From Pseudomonadota bacterium (GTDB taxonomy: Bacteria; Pseudomonadota; Gammaproteobacteria; Steroidobacterales; Steroidobacteraceae): 47,630 nucleotides of DNA. The position numbers and the translations under genes are program-made. The stretch covers positions 1 through 47,630 of the forward strand of contig JAEYUC010000040.1 in assembly GCA_023433705.1 (NCBI GenBank), written 5' to 3'. Under the pieces are notes generated by a model. The model ran no database searches, had not been told where the DNA came from, and saw only the letters and a list, made by a program, of their open reading frames with translations. Position 1 is the stretch's first letter. The number at the start of each line of letters is the position of its first letter. Shown here piece by piece: positions 39,643 to 47,630 of this stretch.

Positions 39643-41688
39643 TTAGTTCTCCTGGCGCAGCTTCGACCATCCGCTGTCGGGAGTAAATCGCGCACCGTGC
39701 GCGCGTGCGAGCTCGGTGAGCCGCGCGATGACCGCGTCGATGCCGCGACGCCGTGCGTACGTAAGGGGGCCGCCGCGAAACGGAGCGAAACCGGTGCCGA
39801 AGATGACCCCGGCATCGATGAGCTCGGCGTCTTCGACCAGTCCTTCGCGCAGCACCGCGACCGACTCGTTGACGAGCGCCAGAATGAGTCGATCCGCGAG
39901 ATCCTCGGGCGGCGCGGGGCGCGGACCTTGGGTCTTCACCGCCTTGCCGTCGCGCCAGGTGTAGAAACCCTGGCCGCTCTTGCGGCCGAGCTTCTTCGCG
40001 GCGATCAGCGCGTCGATGCGCGTGCTGTCCGGCTTCTGCTTGTTCAATGCCGCGGAGACGATCTCGCCGACGTGTTTGCACACATCGAGCCCGACGACGT
40101 CCGCGAGTTCGATCGGTCCGACCGGCATGCCGAACTCGAGCGCCGCATCATCGATGACCTCGATCGGAATGCCGTCCTGCAGCGCGAACATCGCCTCGTA
40201 CAGGTAGGGCACGAGCACGCGATTGACGAGGAATCCCGGCGCGCTCCTGCAGGGCAGCGGTAGCTTGTCGATCTTGCGCGTGAACGCGATGGCCTTCTGG
40301 ATGCTTTCTTCGCTCGTGTTCTCGCCGCGTACGATCTCGACCAGCGGCAGTTGCGCGACCGGGTTGAAGAAATGCACGCCGACGAGCCGCTTCGGATCCG
40401 GCAGCTTGTCGTCGAGCTGCTCGAGCATGATCGACGACGTGTTGGTCGCGAGGATGGCGCTCGACTTCATGCGCGGCTCGACGCGCGCGAACAACTCATG
40501 CTTCGCATCGGCGTTCTCGAAGATCGCCTCGATGATGACGTCCGCATTCGGGACACCATCCCCGGCCACGTCGGGAGTCAGCCGAGTCATGAGCACCGCG
40601 GCCTTGGCCGGATCCCGCAAACGCTTCTCGAAGCCCTCGCGCGCCCGCTGCAACGCGGCCGTGATGTACTGCAGCTCGCGATCCTGCAACGTGACGTTGA
40701 GACCGCGCTGGGCGCACCATGCCGCGATGTCGCCGCCCATGACTCCCGCACCGACGACGTGCACGCGTTCGATGGGCACCTTCGTCTTGCCGCCGAGGCC
40801 CTTGAGTCGTTCCTGAAGCAGGAACACGCGCACGAGGTTGCGCGAGGTCTCGGTGAGGAAGAGCTGCGAGATGGAGCGCGCCTCGGCTTCGTATGCGGCT
40901 TCGCCGCGTCCGCCATGGCGCGCCCACAGATCGACGATGGCGTAGGGCGCCGGGTAGTGATCGAGCCGGGCCTTCGCGGCGACCTGCGCGAGCAGCTGCT
41001 TCTTCACGAGCGGACGGATCGGCGCCCACGACAGCGCGCGGTCCAGAAGGCCCGGGCGGCGCTGCTTCGGCTGACGCGTGATGAACTCGCGCGCCGTCGC
41101 TTCCGCATCGGCCGGAAACACCAGCCGGTCGACGAAGCCCGCACGTCGCGCCTTGTCGGCGCGCAGCGTCTTGCCGGTCAGCATCATTTCCATGGCGGTG
41201 CGAACACCGGCGCGCTGCACGGCGCGCACGGTACCGCCGAAACCCGGATGGATGCCGAGCATCACTTCGGGCAGGCCGATCGAAAACTTGTCGCTCCTGA
41301 TGCCGATCCGGTAGCGGCAGGCCAGTGCCAGTTCGAAGCCGCCACCCAGGGCGAAACCGTTGATGATCGCGACCGTCGGGCAGGGCAGGGATTCGATCGA
41401 ATCGAAGAGCTTCTGCGCGGCGCGCACGAGCTCGTATGCCTGCGCGGTGCTCGCGAGCTGCGTGAACTCGCGAATGTCCGCGCCCGCGATGAAGCCGTTC
41501 GATTTTCCCGAGCGGATCACGACGCCGCGCGGCGCCGATGCAGCGAGTCGTTCGATGTGAGTGCCGAGCTCGACCAGCGCGTCGCGCGAGAGCGTGTTTG
41601 CCGACGCATCCGGCTTGTCGAACGTCAGCCAGACGATGCCAGTGGAATCGGTCTCGGACGACCAGGCGGCCGCTGCGGGAGTGCTCAT
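39643..41688 (-). CDS. fadJ: Multifunctional fatty-acid oxidation protein (enoyl-CoA hydratase / 3-hydroxyacyl-CoA dehydrogenase)
   Basis: The 681-residue protein carries out two steps of beta-oxidation. The N-terminal hydratase domain has SNGFIAGADIREF and two catalytic Glu positions, in GGGFELALACRYR and GLPEVMLGIHPGFGGT. The dehydrogenase half has the NAD loop VVGAGVMGGDIA (about residue 310), EAIFENADAKHELF, GVHFFNPVAQLPLVEI and APGFLVNRVL. The arrangement fits FadJ/FadB; fadA is not adjacent, which slightly favours FadJ. ATG 41688 is preferred; the frame continues to 42495 only across the neighbouring gene. Confidence 0.87.
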   Translation of the reverse strand: MSTPAAAAWSSETDSTGIVWLTFDKPDASANTLSRDALVELGTHIERLAASAPRGVVIRSGKSNGFIAGADIREFTQLASTAQAYELVRAAQKLFDSIESLPCPTVAIINGFALGGGFELALACRYRIGIRSDKFSIGLPEVMLGIHPGFGGTVRAVQRAGVRTAMEMMLTGKTLRADKARRAGFVDRLVFPADAEATAREFITRQPKQRRPGLLDRALSWAPIRPLVKKQLLAQVAAKARLDHYPAPYAIVDLWARHGGRGEAAYEAEARSISQLFLTETSRNLVRVFLLQERLKGLGGKTKVPIERVHVVGAGVMGGDIAAWCAQRGLNVTLQDRELQYITAALQRAREGFEKRLRDPAKAAVLMTRLTPDVAGDGVPNADVIIEAIFENADAKHELFARVEPRMKSSAILATNTSSIMLEQLDDKLPDPKRLVGVHFFNPVAQLPLVEIVRGENTSEESIQKAIAFTRKIDKLPLPCRSAPGFLVNRVLVPYLYEAMFALQDGIPIEVIDDAALEFGMPVGPIELADVVGLDVCKHVGEIVSAALNKQKPDSTRIDALIAAKKLGRKSGQGFYTWRDGKAVKTQGPRPAPPEDLADRLILALVNESVAVLREGLVEDAELIDAGVIFGTGFAPFRGGPLTYARRRGIDAVIARLTELARAHGARFTPDSGWSKLRQEN

Positions 41689-41699
41689 GGCGGCGGACC

Positions 41700-42464
41700 T
41701 CAAGCGACGGCCGGCTGCGACGCCACCGTGCGGCGGACATTGAAGTCGCAGAGGATGGGTCGGTGATCCGAGAAACGCACGTCGGGCACTTCGAAATGCG
41801 TGACCTCGATTTCCTCGCTGACCAGCACGAAATCGAGCTCGATTCGCGGCACGCGCGCCGGAAACGAGGGCAGGTTCTTTTCGTTCGCGCTGCGCAGCCC
41901 CGCGGCGCGCATGAACAGGTAGATCTCGTGGGTTCCCCAGAACGTGTTGAAGTCGCCCGTGACGATCACCGGCTTGTGCGACTTGGCGATGAGATCGTGC
42001 AGGTACCGCAGCTGATACTGGCGCTGGCGATACTTGAGCGCGAGGTGCACGAGGAATATGCAGACGTCGTCGAGCTCGAGCTCGATGATCAGGCGCTTGA
42101 TTCCGGTATCGAAGTAATGGAATCGCTCGCCCTCGACCCGCGGCGCGGCGAGGAACGCGTTGCCCTGTTTGCGCACGATCGGCATGAGATTGTTGATCGA
42201 GCTCTTGCCGTACTTGCACTCGTACGTGGTGTAGTGGCCCAGCGCATCGGCGATGTGTTCGGCCTGGTTCACCATGCCACTGCGGATCGAGCCGATGTCG
42301 ACTTCGATCAGGCCGACGATGTCCGGATCCTGCGCCTTGACGAAACCGGTGATTCCCTCGAGCACGCGGCGGCTCGAACGCAAATAGCCCGCGCCGGGCA
42401 ATGGCAGATGGAAGGCTGGCCCGGTGCCCGTGGCATAACGAATGTTGTATACGAGCAGGCGCAA
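41700..42464 (-). CDS. Endonuclease/exonuclease/phosphatase-family protein
   Basis: The 254-residue protein has the EEP catalytic set in order: YNIRY (Asn), LIEVD (Glu, metal), LVHLALKYRQRQYQ (His), VTGDFNTFWG (Asp and Asn), LDFVLV (Asp) and FSDHRPI (His). The set appears complete, so it is probably active on a phosphodiester or phosphomonoester. Members cleave DNA, lipids or inositol phosphates, and I cannot choose between them. There is no signal peptide. It is the first gene of a minus-strand pair with the beta-oxidation gene (11-base gap). Confidence 0.8.
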   Translation of the reverse strand: MRLLVYNIRYATGTGPAFHLPLPGAGYLRSSRRVLEGITGFVKAQDPDIVGLIEVDIGSIRSGMVNQAEHIADALGHYTTYECKYGKSSINNLMPIVRKQGNAFLAAPRVEGERFHYFDTGIKRLIIELELDDVCIFLVHLALKYRQRQYQLRYLHDLIAKSHKPVIVTGDFNTFWGTHEIYLFMRAAGLRSANEKNLPSFPARVPRIELDFVLVSEEIEVTHFEVPDVRFSDHRPILCDFNVRRTVASQPAVA

Positions 42465-42560
42465 GCGACTTCGATGCTAACGGTGCGACGCACAAAATGG
42501 GAGTAGGCGCGCAACCGCGACCACTAAACTACACTTAGCCATCGTTTCGGGCCGATCCAT

Positions 42561-43016
42561 ATGTCACAAAACGATCCTATTCGAGTATTCGTCACGCACG
42601 GGTGGGAAGCATCCGACGACTATCTGCGTATTTTCGAGTACCTCGAAAGCTCGCGGAACTTCTTCTACAAGAATCTTTCCGCGCCCGACAAGGCGCCGGC
42701 GGGGGGCGGAAAGGAAGCAGACCGCGAGGAGCTGCGTCGGCAGATGGCCCAGGCCGAAGCCATCATTGCCCTTCCGAGCCTGTATCGCCAGAACAGCGAG
42801 CTGATGCTGTTCCAGCTCACCTTCGCCAAGGCATCGGACAAGCCCGTGATCCTGATGCGGCCTTTCGGCGCCAACCAGGTGCTACCCAAGCAGCTCACCG
42901 AGCTGACGGATCAGGTGGTCGACTGGGACGGTCGCGCGCTCGTCGACGCCATCAAGGCGCAGGCGCGCCACGAGGAATCCAATCGCTGGGACACGATCGA
43001 GTTCAAGCTCGATTAG
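42561..43016 (+). CDS. Small TIR-like (MTH538/ThsB-type) domain protein
   Basis: This 151-residue protein is a single domain. IRVFVTHGW opens a first beta-strand as in TIR-like folds, followed by an alpha-helix (DDYLRIFEYLE). A central strand EAIIALPS comes next, then the YRQNSELMLFQLTFA helix, where a Glu could be catalytic, and a strand KPVILMRPFG. The C-terminus is WDTIEFKLD. Relatives act in NAD-linked signalling or immunity (ThsB), but no ThsA/SIR2/SLOG partner lies nearby, so a defence role is not shown. It is 96 bases from the divergent EEP gene; TACACT at 42530 is a possible -10. Confidence 0.65.
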   Translation: MSQNDPIRVFVTHGWEASDDYLRIFEYLESSRNFFYKNLSAPDKAPAGGGKEADREELRRQMAQAEAIIALPSLYRQNSELMLFQLTFAKASDKPVILMRPFGANQVLPKQLTELTDQVVDWDGRALVDAIKAQARHEESNRWDTIEFKLD

Positions 43017-43379
43017 TTAGGCTTCGGCCGCGAACAGCTGCACGACCTCGGCGCCGTTCGACGACGGCAGCGGCAGCTCGAGCTCCTGCTGGCGCGTCAC
43101 GCGGCAGAACATGCGCACGATGTTCGTGGCGTGTCCTTCGGCTTCCTCGTTCGACATCTTGCGGATCGTCGCCCGCACGGCGTCTTCGCCGCGCAGCGGG
43201 CGTTCGCGCTGGATCGCGGTCGAAAGCTCGCGGAACTGGGAACGCACCTCGCGGGGGACGTCTTCGGTTTCGATGTTTGCCAGGAATTGGCGCCAGGCTT
43301 TATCCAGCCTTTCCTTGATGGTGCCCCCGCGGGCAAGCAGAAGCGTGGCGGATTCCAGCCGATCGTAGACGCGCGACAT
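43017..43379 (-). CDS. Hypothetical protein
   Basis: I do not recognise this 120-residue protein. It is mostly helical and charged, begins with LESATLLLARGGTIKERLDKAWRQFLANI (in part), and has no signal peptide or membrane segment. One cysteine lies in RMFCRVTR. Its stop codon abuts that of the TIR-like gene with no gap, and the reading frame has codon use like its neighbours by eye. It is probably a real gene, because the frame is clean and the opposite strand offers nothing better. Confidence 0.6.
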   Translation of the reverse strand: MSRVYDRLESATLLLARGGTIKERLDKAWRQFLANIETEDVPREVRSQFRELSTAIQRERPLRGEDAVRATIRKMSNEEAEGHATNIVRMFCRVTRQQELELPLPSSNGAEVVQLFAAEA

Positions 43380-43516
43380 GTGCTGCTCTCGTTAGGTCGC
43401 GGTTCGCGGTTGGATCCCTCTCTAGGCCGCAAACCTGACGTAACGCCTTTAGTTGTTGTTGTAACGGAGACCCTGATCCGTCAATGGCGTACGGCCCAAA
43501 TATAGCGCGGCACATG

Positions 43517-45568
43517 TCAAATGCAACGAGAAAAACGGGCGCGGCGCGCTCTCGTAATCCTTGCTGCAAGCATGACGCCTAGCAAAGTCAGCAGGGCGAG
43601 CTCGATCGATCCACCCCCACCACCGCGAGACCCCGACGATGGCGGAGTGATGGGAGGGGTGTTGGCCGGTGGAGGAGGCGTCTGGACCGGGCCGCCCGGG
43701 GTCACGCCGGAGACGACGGGCGTCGCGCAGGGCGTGGTGCCCGCGTTGCGCGGAGCGTCCGATTGCGCGGCATTCGGTCCGATCGTGATCTCGGCCGAAT
43801 CCGCGCGGTCCTGATCGTCGGTCACCGTGAGCCGGACCACGACCGAGCCGGTCGCCGGCGCGAGTATCGAGGCATTCGCCGAGGCCGCGTTGACGATGGG
43901 CGGTGGGTTGTCCATGGGCTCCGTCACCACCCAGGAATACGTGGTGATCGTGCGGCCGCAGGCCGCGGCACTGCCGGTCGCGTTCAGCGTGACTGCCTGG
44001 CCAGCCGAGACGGTGCCGGTGCCGCCGATCGCCGCGATCGGTCGTGCGGCGGCCTCGACCGACAGGAACGCGTCGGCCATGCCGGCCCCGCACGTACTGG
44101 TCGTACACAGGCATTGCGCGAGCTGGAAGTCCTCCGAATCGGCCGGCACGTGGCAGGCCGTGACCGTGGGATCGTCCGCCACCGAGGCCGGAAAAGGCCG
44201 GGTGCCTTCGCGCAGCCGGTCGAGCAACTGTTGCGTCGACAGGTTCGCGTTACGGGAAAGCATCAGCGCGGCGACGCCGGAGACGATGGGCGCCGAGAAA
44301 CTCGTGCCGAGGTTGGCGTCTATCTGGTTCGTGAACGTGTGGGCGGCGGGCACGGTGGTGCCGGCGTTCGACGTGGTGTCGAGGGAGAAGAGGCACGGTC
44401 CACCGTTGATGTTCACGCAATTGCCGCCGGGCGCGCCGAGGGTCACCTCCGGCCCGAGGTTGCTGAACCCCACTTTGCTCCCGGCGTGCCGGAGGGCCGC
44501 CACCGCTACGACTCCGGGACAGTTGGCCGGCGAGGAAACCACGGTGCCTTCATTGCCCGCGGAGATGACCACGAGCACCTTGCGCTGGGCCAGCTCTTCG
44601 ATGACCGCCCGGTAGCTTTGCTGGCAGGCGCTTTCCGCGCCCAGGCTCATGTTGAGGATGCGCGCCGGCGTCGGGTTGGTCGGTGTTCCGGGGACCGAGA
44701 GGCCGGCCGCCCAGCGCATGCCGGCGAGGATGTCGCTATCCGAACCTCCACATTTGCCGAGCACACGCACGGGAAGGATGTACGAGTTCCAGCTCAGACC
44801 GGCAATGCCCGACCCGTTGTTCGAGAGCGCGCCGATCATGCCGGCGACCCGTGTGCCGTGCCACGAACTGCCCGTCAGCTCGCAGTCCGCCATCGTGGCG
44901 TCGGTCTTGTCGGCGTCGTTGATCCAGTCGCCCGGGTCGGAAGGATCCGCGTCGCGACCGCCGCCATCGTTGGCGCGCGCGTCGCCGGCGACGAAATCGT
45001 GGCCGGGGAGGAGTTTGCCTCCGAGGTCGCCGCGGCCGAGATCGGGATGGTCATAGAGCACTCCCGTGTCGAGTACGGCAACCACGATGCCGGCCGAACC
45101 TCGCTCGAGGTCCCAGGCATCGACCGCGTTGACGGCCGAGATCTCCGTCTTCCGCAGGTACCACTGGTTGGCGAACAAGGCATCGTTCGGAGTCGTCGCG
45201 TGTGCGTATCGGCGCTGATCGATCGAAACGAATTCCACGCCGGGGTCGCGCCGCAGTCGCTCGAGCGTCGCGTCCGCGTCCATGCCGTCGAGTTCGATTC
45301 GTGTCGCGATCATCGCGTCCGAGATGTCGCGCTTGTGACCGAGATTGATGCCCGTGCGCTTCGCGAGCTCGGCGGTACGTTCCAGACCGGTTGTGAGCTT
45401 CTGACGCGCGATCGCGTCGGAGGTCCGCAGCTTCACGATGACGGCCAGTTCCGTGCTCGCGCCAGCCGTGCGTGGCTCACGCGCAACCGGGTTGTGTTCG
45501 CCCTCGGCGCCGGACGTCTGAGACGCGGCCGCGGCCAGCAGTACGAGTGCGAAGAGTTGCTTGTGCAT
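43517..45568 (-). CDS. Secreted S8 (subtilisin-like) protease with GlyGly-CTERM tail
   Basis: The 683-residue precursor has a signal peptide (about 1-20), a propeptide-like domain (about 40-120) and a subtilase catalytic domain (about 130-500). Asp167 (VLDTGV), His237 (WHGTRVAG), Asn339 (SAGNE) and Ser423 (GTSFSAP) are in order, so it should be active. A PKD-like domain (about 520-600) and a Pro-rich linker follow. The end has a GGGGG run (649-653), a hydrophobic helix (655-669) and an Arg-rich tail (670-681), which is the plan of GlyGly-CTERM sorting signals. Export by type II secretion and trimming by rhombosortase are expected from that family. An AGAGGA site precedes ATG 45568. Confidence 0.9.
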   Translation of the reverse strand: MHKQLFALVLLAAAASQTSGAEGEHNPVAREPRTAGASTELAVIVKLRTSDAIARQKLTTGLERTAELAKRTGINLGHKRDISDAMIATRIELDGMDADATLERLRRDPGVEFVSIDQRRYAHATTPNDALFANQWYLRKTEISAVNAVDAWDLERGSAGIVVAVLDTGVLYDHPDLGRGDLGGKLLPGHDFVAGDARANDGGGRDADPSDPGDWINDADKTDATMADCELTGSSWHGTRVAGMIGALSNNGSGIAGLSWNSYILPVRVLGKCGGSDSDILAGMRWAAGLSVPGTPTNPTPARILNMSLGAESACQQSYRAVIEELAQRKVLVVISAGNEGTVVSSPANCPGVVAVAALRHAGSKVGFSNLGPEVTLGAPGGNCVNINGGPCLFSLDTTSNAGTTVPAAHTFTNQIDANLGTSFSAPIVSGVAALMLSRNANLSTQQLLDRLREGTRPFPASVADDPTVTACHVPADSEDFQLAQCLCTTSTCGAGMADAFLSVEAAARPIAAIGGTGTVSAGQAVTLNATGSAAACGRTITTYSWVVTEPMDNPPPIVNAASANASILAPATGSVVVRLTVTDDQDRADSAEITIGPNAAQSDAPRNAGTTPCATPVVSGVTPGGPVQTPPPPANTPPITPPSSGSRGGGGGSIELALLTLLGVMLAARITRARRARFSRCI

Positions 45569-45854
45569 CGCCGGTCCTCTGAGTCGTACGCCGAAAGCGG
45601 GGCGTCGCGAGTCTGTGGTCTTTCCTCCGCCACAGGTTCCGCTTTGGCAACACGCAAACTAGCCGATCTGGAGCGCCGGCACTGTGAGCAAAGACATAAA
45701 GCCCGAGTGCTGTCGGAGACTGGCGACTCTTGCTCAAGCCTTTTCGGACCGCGCGCCCGTGGAAGGCGGTGCCCACGAGTCCGCTTGTCTGGCTGCGTGA
45801 TCGGCCGCGGGTCGGCAACGTCTCACTACCCGCTCTCGCAAGGATGGAAGCTCC
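45569..45854. other. Divergent intergenic region between S8 protease and glycosyltransferase
   Basis: These 286 bases have no gene I can support. They must contain promoters for both flanking genes, each of which has a plausible ribosome site (AGAGGA for the protease, AAGGATGGAAG for the glycosyltransferase). I could not identify clear -35 and -10 pairs or a strong inverted repeat. Confidence 0.4.
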
Positions 45855-46910
45855 ATGAAAATCGCGCAGATAGCGCCACTCGCCGAAAGCGTTCCGCCCA
45901 GGCTCTACGGCGGGACGGAACGTATCGTCTCGTACCTGACCGAGGAGCTGGTTCGCCAGGGCCACGAAGTGACCCTGTTCGCCAGCGGAGACTCGAAGAC
46001 CGCGGCCGAATTGCACGCCGTGGTTCCGCAGGCCTTGCGGCTGGGGCCGGCCATACGGGACGGGAGTGCGTACTGCGCGCTGCAGCTGGAGGCCGTGCGG
46101 CAGCGGGGCGAGGAGTTCGATGTCATTCACTTTCACACGGACTGCCTGCACCAGCCGCTGGTCCGCGCGATGGGACTGCGCAACGTGCTCACCACTACAC
46201 ACGGGCGAATGGACCTGCCGGAATACGCGAAGACGTTCGAGGAGTTCGCGGACGCGCCGCTGGTCTCGATCTCCGATCGGCAACGCCTCCCGCTGCCGCG
46301 ATGCAACTGGGTAGGCACCGTGCCGCACGGATTGCCGTCGAGCGTATGTCGGTTCAACCCGGAGCCGCGCGGCGACTATCTCGCGTTCGTCGGACGTTTT
46401 TCGCCTGAAAAGCGGCCGGACCGCGCGATCGAGATCGCGCGCCGCGCGGGCATGAAGCTGCGCATCGCGGCGAAAGTCGACGACGCGGATCGCTGCTACT
46501 TCGAGGAACACATCGAGCCGCTGCTGGCGCAGCCTCACGTCGAATATGTAGGAGAAATCTGCGAGCGCGAGAAGTGGGATTTCCTCGGCAACGCCCGCGC
46601 ACTACTGTTCCCGATCGACTGGCCGGAACCGTTCGGGCTGGTCCTGATCGAAGCGATGTCATCAGGCACGCCCAGCATCGCGTGGCGCGAGGGAGCGGTT
46701 CCGGAAATCGTCCAGGAGGGCGCCAATGGATTCATCGTCGATTCGCTCGAAGCCGCGACGGAAGCAGTGCACCGCGCCGTGCAGCTCGACCGTCGCATCG
46801 TGCGTCAGCAATTCGAGCGACGATTTACGGTGGAGCGCATGACCCGCGATTACCTGGACCTCTATCGGCGAATCGCGGTCACGCACCGGACCGGCCGCGT
46901 CGCGGCCTGA
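45855..46910 (+). CDS. Glycosyltransferase, GT4 family
   Basis: The 351-residue GT-B enzyme has the N-terminal PPRLYGGTERIVSYLTEELV glycine loop and DVIHFHTD. The C-terminal donor domain shows YLAFVGRFSPEKRPDRAIEIAR and the EPFGLVLIEAMSSGTP motif with its EX7E-type Glu pair, so it is a retaining GT4 enzyme. The acceptor is unknown. The adjacent debranching-type gene (4-base gap) suggests glucan or trehalose-related metabolism; co-localisation of these two families is common. No signal peptide is present. Confidence 0.85.
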   Translation: MKIAQIAPLAESVPPRLYGGTERIVSYLTEELVRQGHEVTLFASGDSKTAAELHAVVPQALRLGPAIRDGSAYCALQLEAVRQRGEEFDVIHFHTDCLHQPLVRAMGLRNVLTTTHGRMDLPEYAKTFEEFADAPLVSISDRQRLPLPRCNWVGTVPHGLPSSVCRFNPEPRGDYLAFVGRFSPEKRPDRAIEIARRAGMKLRIAAKVDDADRCYFEEHIEPLLAQPHVEYVGEICEREKWDFLGNARALLFPIDWPEPFGLVLIEAMSSGTPSIAWREGAVPEIVQEGANGFIVDSLEAATEAVHRAVQLDRRIVRQQFERRFTVERMTRDYLDLYRRIAVTHRTGRVAA

Positions 46911-46914
46911 ACTG

Positions 46915-47630
46915 ATGTCCGCCGATCCAGAACGCCTCGAGCCGGAGGAGGGGGCGCCGCCGTTCTACATCGCGGCGCACGACTCGCTGGTCGACGAACC
47001 ACCGCGCACGCTCAAACACGGCGACACGTTCGCGCTGTTCGATCACTACGGCGATCTCGCGAGCCGGCGCGGCAATACGCTCGGGCTGTATCATTTCGAC
47101 ACGCGTTTCCTCTCGCGACTCAAGCTCACCATCGAGCAACGCAGTCCGCTGTTGCTGAGCTCTACGGTCCGGACCAACAACGCCGCGCTCGATGTCGACC
47201 TGACGAATCCCGACGTCCAGCGTGGCGACCGGCTGGTGCTCGCGAAGGACACCATTCACCTGACGCGCATGAAGTTCCTTTGGAACGCCGCGTGTTACGA
47301 ACTGCTCGTCATGCGGAATTTCGGCGAAGAACCGCTGCGACTGCGCATCGATTTCGATTTCGACGCCGACTTCGCCGACCTGTTCGAAGTGCGCGGCTAC
47401 AAGCGCTCCTCGCGCGGCAAGGTGACGGCGAGCGTGCGCGCGCCCGATACGGTGAGCTTCACGTATGCGTCCCAGGACGGAGTGCCGCGCGCGACGGAAA
47501 TCTATTTCGATCCCGCGCCCACCGAATTGAAGCCACGCCATGCGCGGCTGGAAATCGAACTCGCGCCCAAGCAGCGGCGCACGATCGCCATGTGCGCGCA
47601 TTGCCGGGTCGGCGACGCGAAGGCCGAACG
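46915..47630 (+). CDS. Glycogen-debranching-type protein, N-terminal part (3' end outside window)
   Basis: An open frame runs from ATG 46915 to the window edge (238 codons seen). It has the N-terminal beta-rich domain found before the glucosidase barrel in bacterial amylo-alpha-1,6-glucosidases: FALFDHYGDLASRRGNTLGLYHFDTRFLSRLKL (in part), DLTNPDVQRG, and a later FDFDADFADLFEVRGYKR stretch (in part). The catalytic domain lies beyond the window, so activity cannot be checked. It starts 4 bases after the glycosyltransferase stop, which suggests one operon for glucan handling. Confidence 0.82.
   Translation, partial: MSADPERLEPEEGAPPFYIAAHDSLVDEPPRTLKHGDTFALFDHYGDLASRRGNTLGLYHFDTRFLSRLKLTIEQRSPLLLSSTVRTNNAALDVDLTNPDVQRGDRLVLAKDTIHLTRMKFLWNAACYELLVMRNFGEEPLRLRIDFDFDADFADLFEVRGYKRSSRGKVTASVRAPDTVSFTYASQDGVPRATEIYFDPAPTELKPRHARLEIELAPKQRRTIAMCAHCRVGDAKAE

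Noticed and set aside
39643..42495. A 950-residue frame covering the beta-oxidation gene and the neighbouring EEP gene.
   Set aside because: The N-terminal 269 residues are an antisense-like, Arg-rich shadow of the EEP gene. ATG 41688 begins a normal hydratase domain.
42561..43379. A Thoeris-type defence system based on the TIR-like gene.
   Set aside because: No ThsA, SIR2, SLOG or other effector lies nearby, and the neighbours are metabolic genes. A defence label would go beyond the evidence.

Overview
This window is GC-rich chromosomal DNA from a gammaproteobacterium. The inference rests on gene content and order: a fabD-fabG-acpP-fabF-pabB-pabC-mltG-tmk-holB-pilZ chain, a GumN/TraB-like protein, a tonB-exbB-exbD-exbD block, an xps/gsp-type secretion operon ending in gspN, and a rhombosortase. 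These point to the Xanthomonadales/Nevskiales/Steroidobacter neighbourhood. No 16S gene is present, so the placement is tentative. I see no tRNA or rRNA gene, CRISPR array, insertion sequence, prophage or integrase, and the window reads as core genome with some lineage-specific genes.

Layout, left to right. 1-978 is the 3' end of ilvD. 1253-6392 is a TonB energy-transduction block (tonB, exbB, two exbD) followed by two paralogous secreted TPR proteins. 6453-8631 is a divergent pair, a family III CoA-transferase and an HMG-CoA-lyase-type enzyme. 8657-9704 holds an ankyrin lipoprotein and a peroxiredoxin. 9723-11449 is etfBA on the minus strand. 11494-15015 is a peptide-type ABC importer (two permeases and a double ATPase, no binding protein). 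15071-16345 is an AlaA-like aminotransferase. 16384-22363 is an AddB-like/AddA-like helicase-nuclease pair.

22364-28119 (minus) is a type II secretion operon, gspG-H-I-J-K-L-M-N, transcribed away from a rhombosortase gene at 28159-28788. 28799-37488 is the fatty-acid/folate/cell-wall/replication chain, where most neighbours overlap by 1-8 bases. 37510-42464 (minus) carries a TraB/GumN-like protein, a double cyclic-nucleotide-binding/rhodanese fusion, a multifunctional beta-oxidation protein and an endonuclease/exonuclease/phosphatase-family protein. 42561-43016 is a small TIR-like protein. 43517-45568 (minus) is a secreted subtilisin-type protease with a C-terminal Gly-Gly sorting tail. The right edge has a glycosyltransferase and the start of a glycogen-debranching-type protein.

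The most interesting functional link is between three separate loci. The gsp operon makes the type II pseudopilus. The divergent rhombosortase is of the family known to process Gly-Gly C-terminal tails. The S8 protease about 15 kb away carries such a tail. Together they give an enzyme, an export route and a likely substrate in one window. Other points of note are a PabB without its usual active-site lysine, a GspI with a long Pro/Gly-rich tail, a duplicated TPR partner for a TonB system, an inverted repeat in the acpP upstream region, and a double-CNB/rhodanese fusion.
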